Shown piece after piece: positions 7,935 to 16,502 of a stretch of 64,000 nucleotides of DNA (positions are counted from its first letter, which is position 1; each line of letters starts with the position of its first letter). The notes under the pieces were generated by a model. The model did no database searches. It worked only from the letters and a program-made list of their open reading frames with translations, and was not told the DNA's origin. Origin of the DNA: Microlunatus lacustris (GTDB lineage: Bacteria; Actinomycetota; Actinomycetes; Propionibacteriales; Propionibacteriaceae); assembly GCA_039527025.1 (NCBI GenBank), contig BAAAJN010000001.1:372001-436000 (forward strand). The letters run 5' to 3'. A program made the translations under genes and the position numbers.

Positions 7935-8816
7935 GTGACCTTCTTCGTCGACGACGAGATCGCCTCCCAGCCCGCTTGCTGGCGCCAGGCCGCAGCGCTG
8001 GCCCCCGGCCTGGCCGAGGAGCTCAAGGCCCCCGGGGAACGGGTCGGCTTCACCGGCTGCGGCACCTCCTGGTTCATGGCCCAGATCATCGCCTCCTGGC
8101 GCGAGGCCGCCGGGTTCGGCGAGTCCGACGCCTTCAGCGCCAGCGAGGTGCCCGACCGGCCCTACGACCGGATCGTGGCCATCACCCGCTCGGGCACCAC
8201 CAGCGAGGTGGTCGAGCTGCTGGAGACGCTGCACGGCCTGGTCCCGACCACCGTCATCCTGGGCGACCAGAGCACCTCTGCCGCTCGGCTGGCCGACCAG
8301 GTCGTCGACCTGTCCTTCGCCGACGAGCAGTCGGTGGTGCAGACGCGCTTCGCCACCTCCGTGCTCGCCCTGTTCCGCGCCGCCTACGGCACCGACCTCG
8401 AACCGCTGGCCGTCGCCGCGGAGGAGGCCCTGGCCGAGCCGCTGCCCGACGGCCTGGCCGAGGCCGAGCAGGTCAGCTTCCTGGGTCGCGGCTGGACGAT
8501 CGGGCTGGCGCACGAAGCCGCGCTCAAGTACCGCGAGACCTCGTCGTCGTGGGCCGAGTCCTACCCGGCGATGGACTACCGGCACGGTCCGATCTCCATC
8601 GCCCGCGAGGGTCGGCTGGTCTGGATGTTCGGGGAGCCGCCCGCCGGCCTGGCCGACCAGGTGCAGGCCACCGGCGCCCGCTTCCTCAGCTCCGACCGCG
8701 ACCCGGTGGTCGAGCTGGTCACCGTCCAGCGCGTCGCCGTGGCCCGGGCCCGGCTGCTCGGGGTCAACCCCGACACCCCGCAGCACCTGACGCGGTCCGT
8801 CGTCCTCGACGACTGA
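7935..8816 (+). CDS. agaS: SIS-domain sugar-phosphate isomerase/deaminase (AgaS-like)
   Basis: 293-aa protein with two SIS domains. The first has FTGCGTSWFMAQIIASW and ITRSGTTSEVVELLETL (phosphosugar-binding Ser/Thr), the second SFLGRGWTIGLAHEAALKYRETSSSWAESYPAMDYRHGPISIA, which resembles GlmS and AgaS isomerase ends. There is no glutaminase domain, so it should act as a galactosamine- or glucosamine-6-phosphate deaminase/isomerase. GTG at 7935 follows AGGAGAGAAGCC. It is first in an operon with a ROK kinase 10 bp downstream, a deacetylase and an aldolase, which points to conversion of GalN-6-P to tagatose-6-P. A sulfosugar or other aldose/ketose isomerase role cannot be excluded. Confidence 0.85.
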   Translation: MTFFVDDEIASQPACWRQAAALAPGLAEELKAPGERVGFTGCGTSWFMAQIIASWREAAGFGESDAFSASEVPDRPYDRIVAITRSGTTSEVVELLETLHGLVPTTVILGDQSTSAARLADQVVDLSFADEQSVVQTRFATSVLALFRAAYGTDLEPLAVAAEEALAEPLPDGLAEAEQVSFLGRGWTIGLAHEAALKYRETSSSWAESYPAMDYRHGPISIAREGRLVWMFGEPPAGLADQVQATGARFLSSDRDPVVELVTVQRVAVARARLLGVNPDTPQHLTRSVVLDD

Positions 8817-8826
8817 GCTCCCGGGC

Positions 8827-9747
8827 GTGACGGACTACGTCGTCGCCGTCGACCTCGGCGGCACCCTGACCAAGGTCGCGTCCGCGGGCGCCGACGGCAC
8901 CGTCAGCGGCGTGGTCCGGCTGCCCACCCGGGTGGTCGACGGGCAGGCCTCGGTGAGCTGGCTGGCCTCCGTCGTCGAGGACGCGGTCGCAGCCCGGCCG
9001 GGGGAGGTGTGCCGGGGCTACGGCGTCGTGGTCCCGGGGATCATCGACGTCGCCCGCGGCGTGGTCCGGGCGGCGCCCAACGTCGGCTGGACCGACGTGC
9101 CGCTCCGGGACCGGTTGACCGAGCTGACCGGACGGACCGGCACCGTCGACCACGACGTCCGCTCCGGCGGACTGGCCGAGTGGCGGGTCGGCGCCGGCGT
9201 GGGCGCCCGGAACCTGCTGTTCCTGCCGCTGGGCACCGGCATCGCGGGCGCCATGGTGGTCGACGGACGGCTGGTGGACGCCGACGGCTACGCCGGCGAG
9301 ATCGGCCACCTCGCCGTGCCAGCCGCGGACGGCACGCCCTGCCTCTGCGGCCAGCGCGGCTGCCTGGAGACCGTTGCGTCCGCGACCGGCGTCACCCGCA
9401 CCCACGCCCGGCTGGCCGGGACGGAGCCGGTGGACGCCCGCGCAGTCGCGGAGCTCGCCCGAGCGGGCGACCCGGCGGCCCGGCAGGCCTTCGACCTCGC
9501 CGTCACCGCCCTCGTCGAGGCGCTGACCGTCTACGCCACCCTGCTCGGCCCGGAGACCGTCGTCGTGGGCGGCGGGCTGGCCGGGGCGTTCGACCTGCTG
9601 GGCCGCCCGATCGCCGCGGGCCTGGCGGACCGGTTGACCTTCCAGCGCCGGCCCCAGCTCGTCCCGGCCCGGCTCGGCGCCGACGCCGGCGTGATCGGGG
9701 CCGGGCTGGTGGCCTGGGACCTGATCGGTGAGGATGGGCGACCGTGA
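8827..9747 (+). CDS. ROK-family sugar kinase (probable N-acetylhexosamine kinase)
   Basis: 306-aa cytoplasmic kinase. ATP phosphate-1 motif VVAVDLGGTLTKVA lies at the start, and GYGVVVPGIIDVARGVV, DHDVRSGGLAEWRVG (catalytic Asp region) and LPLGTGIAGAMVVDG follow. The ROK zinc site is EIGHLAVPAADGTPCLCGQRGCLE. It has no N-terminal winged helix, so it is an enzyme and not a ROK repressor. GTG start at 8827; the stop overlaps the nagA start by GTGA. In this operon the natural job is to phosphorylate GalNAc or GlcNAc at O6 before deacetylation, which would suit uptake of the free sugar. Confidence 0.88.
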   Translation: MTDYVVAVDLGGTLTKVASAGADGTVSGVVRLPTRVVDGQASVSWLASVVEDAVAARPGEVCRGYGVVVPGIIDVARGVVRAAPNVGWTDVPLRDRLTELTGRTGTVDHDVRSGGLAEWRVGAGVGARNLLFLPLGTGIAGAMVVDGRLVDADGYAGEIGHLAVPAADGTPCLCGQRGCLETVASATGVTRTHARLAGTEPVDARAVAELARAGDPAARQAFDLAVTALVEALTVYATLLGPETVVVGGGLAGAFDLLGRPIAAGLADRLTFQRRPQLVPARLGADAGVIGAGLVAWDLIGEDGRP

Positions 9748-10895
9748 GCCCTGAGCCCTCCCCGACCCGCCTGTGGTGCGAGCGCGTGGCGACCCCGGTC
9801 GGCGAGCGCCGCGGCGTCCTGCTCGACGTCGTCGACGGCCGGATCGCCGAGCTGCAGCCGGCCGCCGGCCCGCCCCCGGACGCCGAGCGGGTCACCGGCT
9901 GGACGGTGCCCGGCTTCGTCGACACCCACGTGCACGGCGGCGGAGGGCACGACTACGCCACCCTCGACGTCGAGGAGGCCCGCGCGGCCCGTGCCTTCCA
10001 CCGGGCCCACGGCACGACCACGGCGCTGGCCAGCCTGGTCACCGCCGAGCTGGACAGCCTGGTCGCCCAGATCGAGACCCTCGTCCCGCTGGTCCGCACC
10101 GGCGAGCTGGCCGGGTTGCACCTCGAGGGTCCCTTCCTGTCCCCGGCGAAGAAGGGCGCGCACACCGCCTCCCTGCTGGTCCCGCCGACCCCGGAGGCGG
10201 TCGACCGGCTGCTGGAGGTGGCCGACGGCACCCTGGCCATGGTGACGATCGCCCCCGAGCTGCCCGGCGCGCTCGACGCCATCGCCCGCTTCGTCGGGGG
10301 CGGGGTCACCGTCGCGGTGGGTCACACCGACGGCGACGAGACCGACGCCCGGCGCGCGCTGGACGCCGGCGCCACCGTGGCCACCCACCTCTTCAACGCC
10401 ATGCGGCCGATCCACCACCGCGAGCCCGGGCCGGTCCCGGTGCTGCTCGGCGACGAGCGTGTCATGGTCGAGCTGATCGGGGACGGCTTCCACCTGCACC
10501 GCGACGTCGTCCGGATGGCCGTCGACGCCGCCGGCCTGGACCGGGTCGCGCTGGTCACCGACGCCATGGTGGCCACCGGGATGCCCGACGGCGGCTACAC
10601 CCTCGGCGGACTGGACGTCGTCGTCCGGCACGGCGAGGCGCGGCTGGTCGAGACCGACGGCAGCCCCGGCTCGATCGCCGGCTCGACGCTGACCATGGCC
10701 GCCGGCTTCGCGTTCCTGGTCTCGCTGGGGATGAGCATCCCCGGTGCCGCCCACCTGGCCGCCAGCACCCCGGCCCGCCGTCACGGGCTGAGCGGCGTCG
10801 GCACCGTCGAGGTGGGCGCCGCCGCCGACCTGTGCGTCGTCGACGACGCCGGCCTGCTGCAGCGGGTGCTGCAGAACGGGAGCTGGGTGCGGTGA
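9744..10895 (+). CDS. nagA: N-acetylhexosamine-6-phosphate deacetylase (NagA/AgaA)
   Basis: 383-aa amidohydrolase removing acetate from GlcNAc-6-P or GalNAc-6-P. Visible metal and substrate motifs in order: FVDTHVHGGGGHDYATLD (HxH), LAGLHLEGPFLSPAKKGAH, VAVGHTDGDETDA, ATHLFNAMRPIHHR, and ALVTDAMVATGMPDG with the catalytic Asp. The GTG start at 9744 overlaps the kinase stop, and its TGA overlaps the aldolase GTG, so the genes are translationally coupled. The sequence cannot tell Glc from Gal forms; the aldolase and AgaS-like neighbours favour galactosamine. Confidence 0.92.
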   Translation: MSPEPSPTRLWCERVATPVGERRGVLLDVVDGRIAELQPAAGPPPDAERVTGWTVPGFVDTHVHGGGGHDYATLDVEEARAARAFHRAHGTTTALASLVTAELDSLVAQIETLVPLVRTGELAGLHLEGPFLSPAKKGAHTASLLVPPTPEAVDRLLEVADGTLAMVTIAPELPGALDAIARFVGGGVTVAVGHTDGDETDARRALDAGATVATHLFNAMRPIHHREPGPVPVLLGDERVMVELIGDGFHLHRDVVRMAVDAAGLDRVALVTDAMVATGMPDGGYTLGGLDVVVRHGEARLVETDGSPGSIAGSTLTMAAGFAFLVSLGMSIPGAAHLAASTPARRHGLSGVGTVEVGAAADLCVVDDAGLLQRVLQNGSWVR

Positions 10896-11803
10896 CCACC
10901 GCCTCGCTGACCGACCTGCTGACGCCTGCGGCCGCCGCCGGCCGCGGCGTCGGGGCCTTCAACGTCTTCAGCCTCGAGCACGCGGAGGCGCTGGTCGCGG
11001 GGGCGGCGCAGGCCGGCACGCCCGTCGTGCTGCAGCTGTCGCAGAACGCGGTGAGGTACCACGGCAGCCTGGCCCCGATCGCGCTGGCCACCCTGGCCCT
11101 GGCCCGGGCGAGCGAGGTGCGGGCGGTCGTGCACCTCGACCACGCCACCGACGTCGACCTGGTGCACGAGGCCGTCGAGCTGGGCGTGGGCTCGGTGATG
11201 TTCGACGGCTCCGAGCTGGGCTACGACGACAACGTCCGGGTGACCGCAGAGGTGGTCGCGCACTGCCACGCCCGCGGCGTCGACGTCGAGGCCGAGCTCG
11301 GTGAGGTGGGGGGCAAGGACGGCGTGCACGCCCCGGGGGTGCGCACCCGGCCGGACGAGGCCGCCGCCTTCGTCGCGGCGACCGGCGTCGACGCGCTCGC
11401 CGTGGCCGTCGGCTCCTCGCACGCGATGACCGAGCGCAGCGCCGCCCTGGACCTCGCGCTGATCACCGAGCTGGAGGACGCCGTCCCGGTCCCCCTGGTG
11501 CTGCACGGCTCCTCCGGGGTGCCGGACGAGGAGATCATCCGGGCCGTCCGCGCCGGGATGACCAAGATCAACATCGCCACCCACCTGAACAAGGTGTTCA
11601 CCGCCGCGGTGCGGGAAACCCTGCAGGCCGAGCCGGATCTGGTCGACAGCCGGAAGTACCTGGCCCCGGCCCGCGACGCGATGGCGGCCGAGACGGCCCG
11701 GCTGCTGATCATGCTCGACGGCGCGGACTCCCCAGCTCGAGCACCTCGACGGCCGGACGACGCTGGCCGTCGTCCCGGCTCCGGACGGGCACCGACGCGC
11801 TGA
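10892..11803 (+). CDS. class II ketose-bisphosphate aldolase (tagatose/fructose-bisphosphate, KbaY/GatY-like)
   Basis: 303-aa zinc aldolase. Family motifs: GVGAFNVFSLEHAEALV, VVHLDHATDVDLVHEAVELG (catalytic Asp and zinc His), SVMFDGSELGYDDN, VEAELGEVGGKDG, VAVGSSHAM, and VLHGSSGVPDEEIIRAVRAGMTKINIATHLN. The GTG at 10892 overlaps the nagA stop. The enzyme would split tagatose-1,6-bisphosphate (or fructose-1,6-bisphosphate) to triose phosphates; no tagatose-6-phosphate kinase gene is beside it. The last 25 or so residues, Arg/Pro-rich (PARAPRRPDDAGRRPGSGR), have no counterpart I know in the family and run 95 bp into the convergent gene, so the original stop may have been lost. Confidence 0.9.
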   Translation: MTTASLTDLLTPAAAAGRGVGAFNVFSLEHAEALVAGAAQAGTPVVLQLSQNAVRYHGSLAPIALATLALARASEVRAVVHLDHATDVDLVHEAVELGVGSVMFDGSELGYDDNVRVTAEVVAHCHARGVDVEAELGEVGGKDGVHAPGVRTRPDEAAAFVAATGVDALAVAVGSSHAMTERSAALDLALITELEDAVPVPLVLHGSSGVPDEEIIRAVRAGMTKINIATHLNKVFTAAVRETLQAEPDLVDSRKYLAPARDAMAAETARLLIMLDGADSPARAPRRPDDAGRRPGSGRAPTR

Positions 11804-12227
11804 GGACGAGGTCGTCCTCCCAGCGCGAGACGGGCACCGACGCGGCGCTCGGCAGCCCGACGGGTCCGAGGTCGTAGCCTGCCGGCGCCTCCCGCAGGGC
11901 CTCCAGCTCGGCGACCAGCGACGCGTAGGCGATGCGGTTGCCCAGCTGGCGGGTGGCGGACATCGCCATGTCGGTGGCCACCAGCCGGCGCAGCCGCTGC
12001 ACGTCGGCGACCAGCTTCTGCTGGCGCGCCTGCGCGCGCACCGCCTCGAGGAACGGGTCGAGCTCGTCCTCGGGTTCGAGTGCGGCGGCCACCCGCTCTC
12101 CCAGCCGCAGGACGGGAGGGCCGAGCCGGCGGCGGGCGGCCTCGGCGGCGACCGAGAGCAGGGGGAGCGCGACCAGGGCGACCACGACCATGAGCCAGGA
12201 GAACAGCTGGGACGGATCGAGCTCCAT
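11709..12227 (-). CDS. hypothetical protein with one N-terminal membrane segment
   Basis: 172-aa protein of no recognised family. ATG at 12227 is preceded by AGGAGGAGGGGAGG, an excellent ribosome binding site. After MELDPSQLFS a single hydrophobic helix (WLMVVVALVALPLLSVA) anchors it, followed by a charged helical region (residues about 35-100) such as DPFLEAVRAQARQQKLVADVQRLRRLVAT and then a beta-like tail ending SPRRRA. Its 3' 95 bp overlap the aldolase gene on the other strand. The frame continues open upstream, but that part is Arg/Thr/Ser shadow of the photolyase gene. Confidence 0.7.
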   Translation of the reverse strand: MELDPSQLFSWLMVVVALVALPLLSVAAEAARRRLGPPVLRLGERVAAALEPEDELDPFLEAVRAQARQQKLVADVQRLRRLVATDMAMSATRQLGNRIAYASLVAELEALREAPAGYDLGPVGLPSAASVPVSRWEDDLVLSASVPVRSRDDGQRRPAVEVLELGSPRRRA

Positions 12228-12351
12228 CGCCTCCCCTCCTCCTCGAGCGGGTGCCGGCACGGACCGGCCCGGCCGAGGGGCTGCGGACCTCCTCGCCCGT
12301 GGCCCCACTCTAGGTCTGCGTGGCGCTCCTCGGCAGGGACCGCGGGTGCCG

Positions 12352-13755
12352 TCAGCCCCGGCCGGTGAACGCCGCGTAGCGGTCCAGCGACTCCCGCCGC
12401 TCGGTGGCGTGGTCGACGATCGGGGGCGGGTAGCCGCGCGGGAGACCGTCGGGGTTGGTCCAGGGGGTGTGCAGGTGCGCGAGCGGGACGTCGGCCAGCT
12501 CGGGCACGTGGCGGCGGATGTAGGTGCCGTCCGGGTCGAACTTCTCCGACTGGGTGACCGGGTTGAAGATCCGCACGTACATCGCCGGGTCGTTGCCGCA
12601 GCCCGCCACCCACTGCCAGTTGAGCTGGTTCTGGGCCACGTCGCCGTCACGGAGGTGCCGCATGTACACCTCGGCGCCGTGCCGCCACGGCAGGTGGAGG
12701 TCCTTGACCAGGAACGAACCGGTGACCAGCCGCAACCGGTTGTGCATCCAGCCCTCGGCGAGCATCTGCCGCATCCCGGCGTCGACCAGCGGGTAGCCGG
12801 TGCGGCCCTCCTCCCAGGCGGCCAGCCGGGCCGCGGCGAGGCTGCCCGGCTCCGGCTCGTCCACCGCGAGGTCGACGAACGCGCGCTTGATCGGCTGGCT
12901 GACCGCGTCGGGCCGGTGGAACAGCACGTCGGCGTAGAAGTCGCGCCAGACGACCTGCCGGGCGAGTGCGGCGGTGCCGTCCGACGGCTGCTCGGCCAGG
13001 TCGGTCAGCACCGTCCGGGGGTGCAGGTGGCCCCAGCGCAGCGGGGGGGACAGGTGGGTGGTGGCGTCGGCGCCGGGCACGTCGTGCAGCGCTCTGTAGG
13101 CGGCGGGGCCGTGCGCGGCGCGCTCCAGCCAGGCTCGCCACGCGGCCCGGGCGTGCTGCTCGCCGGCCACCGCGACCAGCTCGGGCTCGGGGGCCTCCGG
13201 CGTCACCCGGTCCTCGACCGCCAGCCAGGTCACCTGGCTGACGTCGACGGCGGGCGCCGGTCCGTGCACGCCGCGCACCAGCCAGGCGCGGTGGAACGGC
13301 GTGAAGACCGAGAACGGCTGGCCGGTCTGGGTGCGCAGGGTGCCGGGGGCGACGCCGTAGGGCGAGCCGGTGGCTCTCAGCTGCACGTCGACCGCGGCCA
13401 GCGCTGCGGTGACGGCTGCGTCCCGGCGCCGGCCGTACGGGGCGAAGTCGGCGCTGACGTGCACCGTCGACACCCCCGCCTGCCGGGCCACCCGCGGCAG
13501 GACCTCGGCTGGCCGGCCCTCGAGCACGCTCAGCCCCGGACCGCCGGCGGCTCGCAGGTCGGCGTCCAGGGCCTGCAGGGCGGCCAGCAACCACGCCCGC
13601 CGGCCGCGGCCGGCCGAGCGCATCAGGGTGGGGTCGAGGACGAACAGCGGGAGCACCGCGGCCCCCTCGTCGACGGCGGCCAGCAGGGCAGGGTTGTCGG
13701 CCAGCCGGAGGTCACGACGGGCCCACCACACGGTGGCCGGGCGGGGGAGGTGCAC
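12352..13755 (-). CDS. phr: deoxyribodipyrimidine photolyase
   Basis: 467-aa blue-light DNA repair enzyme that reverses cyclobutane pyrimidine dimers using FADH-. The N-terminal antenna-binding Rossmann part begins TVWWARRDLRLADNPALLAAVDEGAAVLPLFVLDP. The FAD domain shows FTPFHRAWL, LARQVVWRDFYADVLFHRPD, EEGRTGYPLVDAGMRQMLAEGWMHNRLRLVTGSFLVKDL and the conserved WQWVAGCGNDPAMYVRIFNPVTQSEKFDP end. It has the usual CPD class I length. GTG at 13755 is taken as start; the transcript leader is short and shows no clear ribosome binding site. It is divergent from the DtxR-type regulator. Such genes are common in desiccation- and UV-tolerant actinobacteria. Confidence 0.95.
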   Translation of the reverse strand: MHLPRPATVWWARRDLRLADNPALLAAVDEGAAVLPLFVLDPTLMRSAGRGRRAWLLAALQALDADLRAAGGPGLSVLEGRPAEVLPRVARQAGVSTVHVSADFAPYGRRRDAAVTAALAAVDVQLRATGSPYGVAPGTLRTQTGQPFSVFTPFHRAWLVRGVHGPAPAVDVSQVTWLAVEDRVTPEAPEPELVAVAGEQHARAAWRAWLERAAHGPAAYRALHDVPGADATTHLSPPLRWGHLHPRTVLTDLAEQPSDGTAALARQVVWRDFYADVLFHRPDAVSQPIKRAFVDLAVDEPEPGSLAAARLAAWEEGRTGYPLVDAGMRQMLAEGWMHNRLRLVTGSFLVKDLHLPWRHGAEVYMRHLRDGDVAQNQLNWQWVAGCGNDPAMYVRIFNPVTQSEKFDPDGTYIRRHVPELADVPLAHLHTPWTNPDGLPRGYPPPIVDHATERRESLDRYAAFTGRG

Positions 13756-13831
13756 CGGCTAATCTTGCCTCGCGCGGCGAGCGCGCCGACGGCTGGAGCG
13801 GGCCACGACGGAAACCAGGGAGAATGACACC

Positions 13832-14527
13832 GTGAGTGACCTGATCGATACCACCGAGATGTACCTCCGCACGGTCTACGAGCTCGAGGAGGAGGGCATC
13901 GTCCCGCTCCGGGCCCGGATCGCCGAGCGGCTGCACCAGAGTGGTCCGACGGTGTCCCAGACCGTGGCCCGGATGGAGCGCGACCAGCTGCTCCGCGTCG
14001 AGGGCGACCGCCACCTCGAGCTCACCGAGGAGGGCCGCAACCGCGCCATCCGGGTGATGCGCAAGCACCGGCTGGCCGAGCGGCTGCTGATCGACGTCAT
14101 CGGGCTGGACTGGGAGCTCGTGCACGACGAGGCCTGCCGCTGGGAGCACGTGATCTCCGAGGACGTGGAGCGCAAGCTGGTCGACCTGCTGGGCTCCCCG
14201 ACCCAGTCGCCCTACGGCAACCCGATCCCCGGCATGGCCGAGCTGGGGGTCACCGGCGCACCCGGTGTCTTCCGCGACGGCAACGAGCAGCTCCAGGACG
14301 TCGTCCGCCGCCAGACCAGCCCCACCCGGGTGGTCATCGAGCGGATGAGCGAGGAGATCCAGAAGGACGTCGAGATGATGGGGACGCTGCGCCAGGCGGG
14401 CATCCAGCCTGGCGCCGAGGTCAGCGTCGAGGCGGGTGGGCTGGGCGTCCGGCTCTCGGCCGCCGGCCGGCCCGACTGCGAGATCGACCGCGAGGCGTCC
14501 ACCCACCTGTTCGTGTCCCGCGTCTGA
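13832..14527 (+). CDS. ideR: iron-dependent regulator, DtxR/IdeR family
   Basis: 231-aa metal-sensing repressor. The winged helix reads TTEMYLRTVYELEEEGIVPLRARIAERLHQSGPTVSQTVARMERDQLLRVE. The dimerisation and metal-binding domain has HRLAERLLIDVIGLDWELVHDEACRWEHVISEDVERKL, with the Met, Cys, Glu and His ligands expected for DtxR (DEACRWEH), and NPIPGMAEL. An SH3-like third domain occupies about residues 150-231. GTG at 13832 follows AGGGAGAATGACACC. With Fe(II) it would repress siderophore genes; no such target is in the window. It starts an apparent operon with a hypothetical gene and a methyltransferase. Confidence 0.93.
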   Translation: MSDLIDTTEMYLRTVYELEEEGIVPLRARIAERLHQSGPTVSQTVARMERDQLLRVEGDRHLELTEEGRNRAIRVMRKHRLAERLLIDVIGLDWELVHDEACRWEHVISEDVERKLVDLLGSPTQSPYGNPIPGMAELGVTGAPGVFRDGNEQLQDVVRRQTSPTRVVIERMSEEIQKDVEMMGTLRQAGIQPGAEVSVEAGGLGVRLSAAGRPDCEIDREASTHLFVSRV

Positions 14528-14535
14528 CGCCAGCG

Positions 14536-15624
14536 GTGGCTGAGTCAGCCGTCGGGGCGCCGGCGATGAGCGCGCTGCTCGACGGGCACTGGTACGACGC
14601 CGTCGCCGGACTGCTCGACACCGCGCTCACCCGCCCGGACCAGTTCTTCGGGCAGGGCGAGAAGCGGGACCTGACCCGGGCCCGGAACCTGGCCATGGCG
14701 GCCCGGCGGGTGCTGGACCTGGACGGTGAGGACTTCGGCGAGATCGCCGCCGGCTTCGACACCCCGTGGGCCCCGCGACTGGCCGCGTCCGGCTTCCCGG
14801 CTCAGCCGCGGGCCGCCGAGCGCGGCGCGCTGGGTTCGCTGGTGCCGATCTACGAGCTGATGCTCGAGGTGCTGGACCTGCGGGCGGTCCGCCGGGAGCC
14901 GCTGCAGGTGGTGGTCACCGCGCACCTCATCGGGGAGTACCTGCCGCAGCTGGCGTGGGAGTCGACGCTGGGCCACGCCGGCGACCCGCTGCGGCTCGAG
15001 GACGAGGTCGGCGGCAGCCGGTGGGGCACCGACGACCCGCTGTGCCCGCACTCCTCGGCGCTGCGCAGCACCGCCAAGCGGGCGCTGAACGCCTGCCGTG
15101 GCGACGCGGAGGGCTACACCGCCTACCTCGACCGGTTCCACTCCCGGCAAGGCGACGCCCTCGCGGTCTGCGCGGTCAACGGCGCGACGGTCGGCCCCGG
15201 AGAGCGGCCCGACATCGGGGACTGGTGCCCGAACCCCTGCGCCTTCGTCACCGCACGCCCGCTGTCGGAGCGCCGCGACCTCGACGCCCGGGTCAGGCTG
15301 GCCAAGCTGTACGTGGAGTCGCCCGTGGTGGCGCTGCGGCACCACGCGCCCGTCGGGCACTTCTTCGGGGTGCCGTCGACGGCGGAGATCTCCGAGGCGT
15401 GGCTGCGGACCTGGGAGAAGCTGTCGGCGCCGTGGAACGACGGCTGCAACCCGCTGCTGACCACCCCATCGGCCGACGCCGCCGTGCACGAGGCCCTGCC
15501 CGGGATGGCCGCGCTGGTGTCCGCGGTCGCCGGTCGCCCGCTGGGGCCGGGCCGGCTGCTGCGGGACATCGGCGACGACGTGGCCCGCGCGCTGGAGGCG
15601 ACGGACGTGGAGGTGGTCGGGTGA
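14536..15624 (+). CDS. conserved hypothetical protein
   Basis: 362-aa protein that I do not recognise. It is mostly helical and soluble, with no signal peptide or TM segment. Notable parts are HWYDAVAGLLDTALTRPDQFF, VVVTAHLIGEYLPQLAWESTLGH, DDPLCPHSSALRSTAKRALNACRG and GDWCPNPCAFVTA; the Cys-rich WCPNPC patch and a late HHAPVGHFFGVP may bind metal, but that is only a guess. It lies 8 bp after ideR and its TGA overlaps the methyltransferase GTG, so the three are likely co-transcribed. The start is uncertain: GTG 14536 or ATG 14566 (MSALLDGHW), neither with a good ribosome binding site. Confidence 0.75.
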   Translation: MAESAVGAPAMSALLDGHWYDAVAGLLDTALTRPDQFFGQGEKRDLTRARNLAMAARRVLDLDGEDFGEIAAGFDTPWAPRLAASGFPAQPRAAERGALGSLVPIYELMLEVLDLRAVRREPLQVVVTAHLIGEYLPQLAWESTLGHAGDPLRLEDEVGGSRWGTDDPLCPHSSALRSTAKRALNACRGDAEGYTAYLDRFHSRQGDALAVCAVNGATVGPGERPDIGDWCPNPCAFVTARPLSERRDLDARVRLAKLYVESPVVALRHHAPVGHFFGVPSTAEISEAWLRTWEKLSAPWNDGCNPLLTTPSADAAVHEALPGMAALVSAVAGRPLGPGRLLRDIGDDVARALEATDVEVVG

Positions 15625-16409
15625 GCGGGAGCGGGAGCGAGGAGCCGCTGGACGACTGGCGGACCTTCCTCGCGGACTTCCACCGGGACCGGGCTGGCGT
15701 GGCCGAGGCCGTGCTCTCCCGGGCCACCGCCGGCGACCACTCGCCCTACCGCTGGCTCGGCCGCGCCGTGTCCGCCGATGCCCGGACCATCGTCGACCTG
15801 GCCGCCGGCTCCGGGCCGATGTCGCGTGAGCTCGCGCGGCCCGGTCGCACCGTCGTCGGCGTCGACCTGTCGGCGGCGGAGCTGGCGCTGGCCGCCGAGC
15901 GGGGGCCCGGGCCGTGGGTCCGCGCGGACGCCCTGCGGCTGCCGTTCCGCGACGGCTCGGTCGACGTGGTCACCAGCTCGATGGGCCTGGTGGTGGTCCG
16001 GCCGCTCGAGGCGCTGCTGACCGAGATCACCCGGGTGCTGCGGCCGGGCGGTGTGCTGGCCGCCATCGCTCCGGCCGTGCGCCCGCTCGGTCCGACCGAC
16101 CTGCTGACGCTCGGGCAGATCAGCCGCCGGCTGCGCGGCAAGCCCCGGTTCCCCGGACCGCTGGAGCTGGCCGGATTCCACCAGACCCTCACCGACGTCG
16201 GGCTGACCCGGGTGGAGGACAAGCGTGAGCGCTACCGGTTCTCGGTCCGCAGCCGCGCGGACGCCGAGCTGGTGCTGTCAGCGCTCTACCTGCCCCGCAT
16301 CCGGCGCTCCCGCATCGAGGCGGCCGTGGAGTACCTGGAGGACCGGCTGCGGCGGTCCGAGAGCGTCGAGGTCGCCATCCCGATGCGCCGCGTGGTGGCC
16401 ATCAAGTAG
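15621..16409 (+). CDS. class I SAM-dependent methyltransferase
   Basis: 262-aa soluble enzyme. Motif I is IVDLAAGSGPMSRELA (about residue 55), motif II TVVGVDLSAAELALA, motif III RADALRLPFRDGSVDVVTSSMGLV, followed by LLTEITRVLRPGGVLAAIAP, the post-core strand of Methyltransf_11 proteins. The C-terminal part (FPGPLELAGFHQTLTDVGLTRVE) likely recognises the substrate. GTG at 15621 overlaps the stop of the preceding hypothetical gene (GTGA). The substrate is unknown; the UbiE/small-molecule type is more likely than RNA. Confidence 0.88.
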   Translation: MSGSGSEEPLDDWRTFLADFHRDRAGVAEAVLSRATAGDHSPYRWLGRAVSADARTIVDLAAGSGPMSRELARPGRTVVGVDLSAAELALAAERGPGPWVRADALRLPFRDGSVDVVTSSMGLVVVRPLEALLTEITRVLRPGGVLAAIAPAVRPLGPTDLLTLGQISRRLRGKPRFPGPLELAGFHQTLTDVGLTRVEDKRERYRFSVRSRADAELVLSALYLPRIRRSRIEAAVEYLEDRLRRSESVEVAIPMRRVVAIK

Positions 16410-16422
16410 CTCCGCCGCGGCG

Positions 16423-16449
16423 GGGAATAGGGCTTCGCTCCGGCTCGTT
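16423..16449 (+). promoter_or_regulatory. SigR-type thiol-stress promoter of trxA
   Basis: GGGAAT at 16423-16428, an 18-nt spacer and GTT at 16447-16449. This is the published consensus of the actinobacterial disulfide-stress sigma factor SigR (SigH in mycobacteria), and trxA is a classic member of that regulon. It starts 13 nt after the methyltransferase stop and ends 53 nt before the trxA ATG. Confidence 0.75.
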
Positions 16450-16502
16450 GTGCCCGGTGACCGCAGCACATCCGCGGCCAAGACTTCCGGACAGGAGCAA
16501 GC

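Noticed and set aside
6940..7938. 332-codon plus frame over the DeoR gene
   Set aside because: Antisense of the regulator; no domain and no ribosome binding site.
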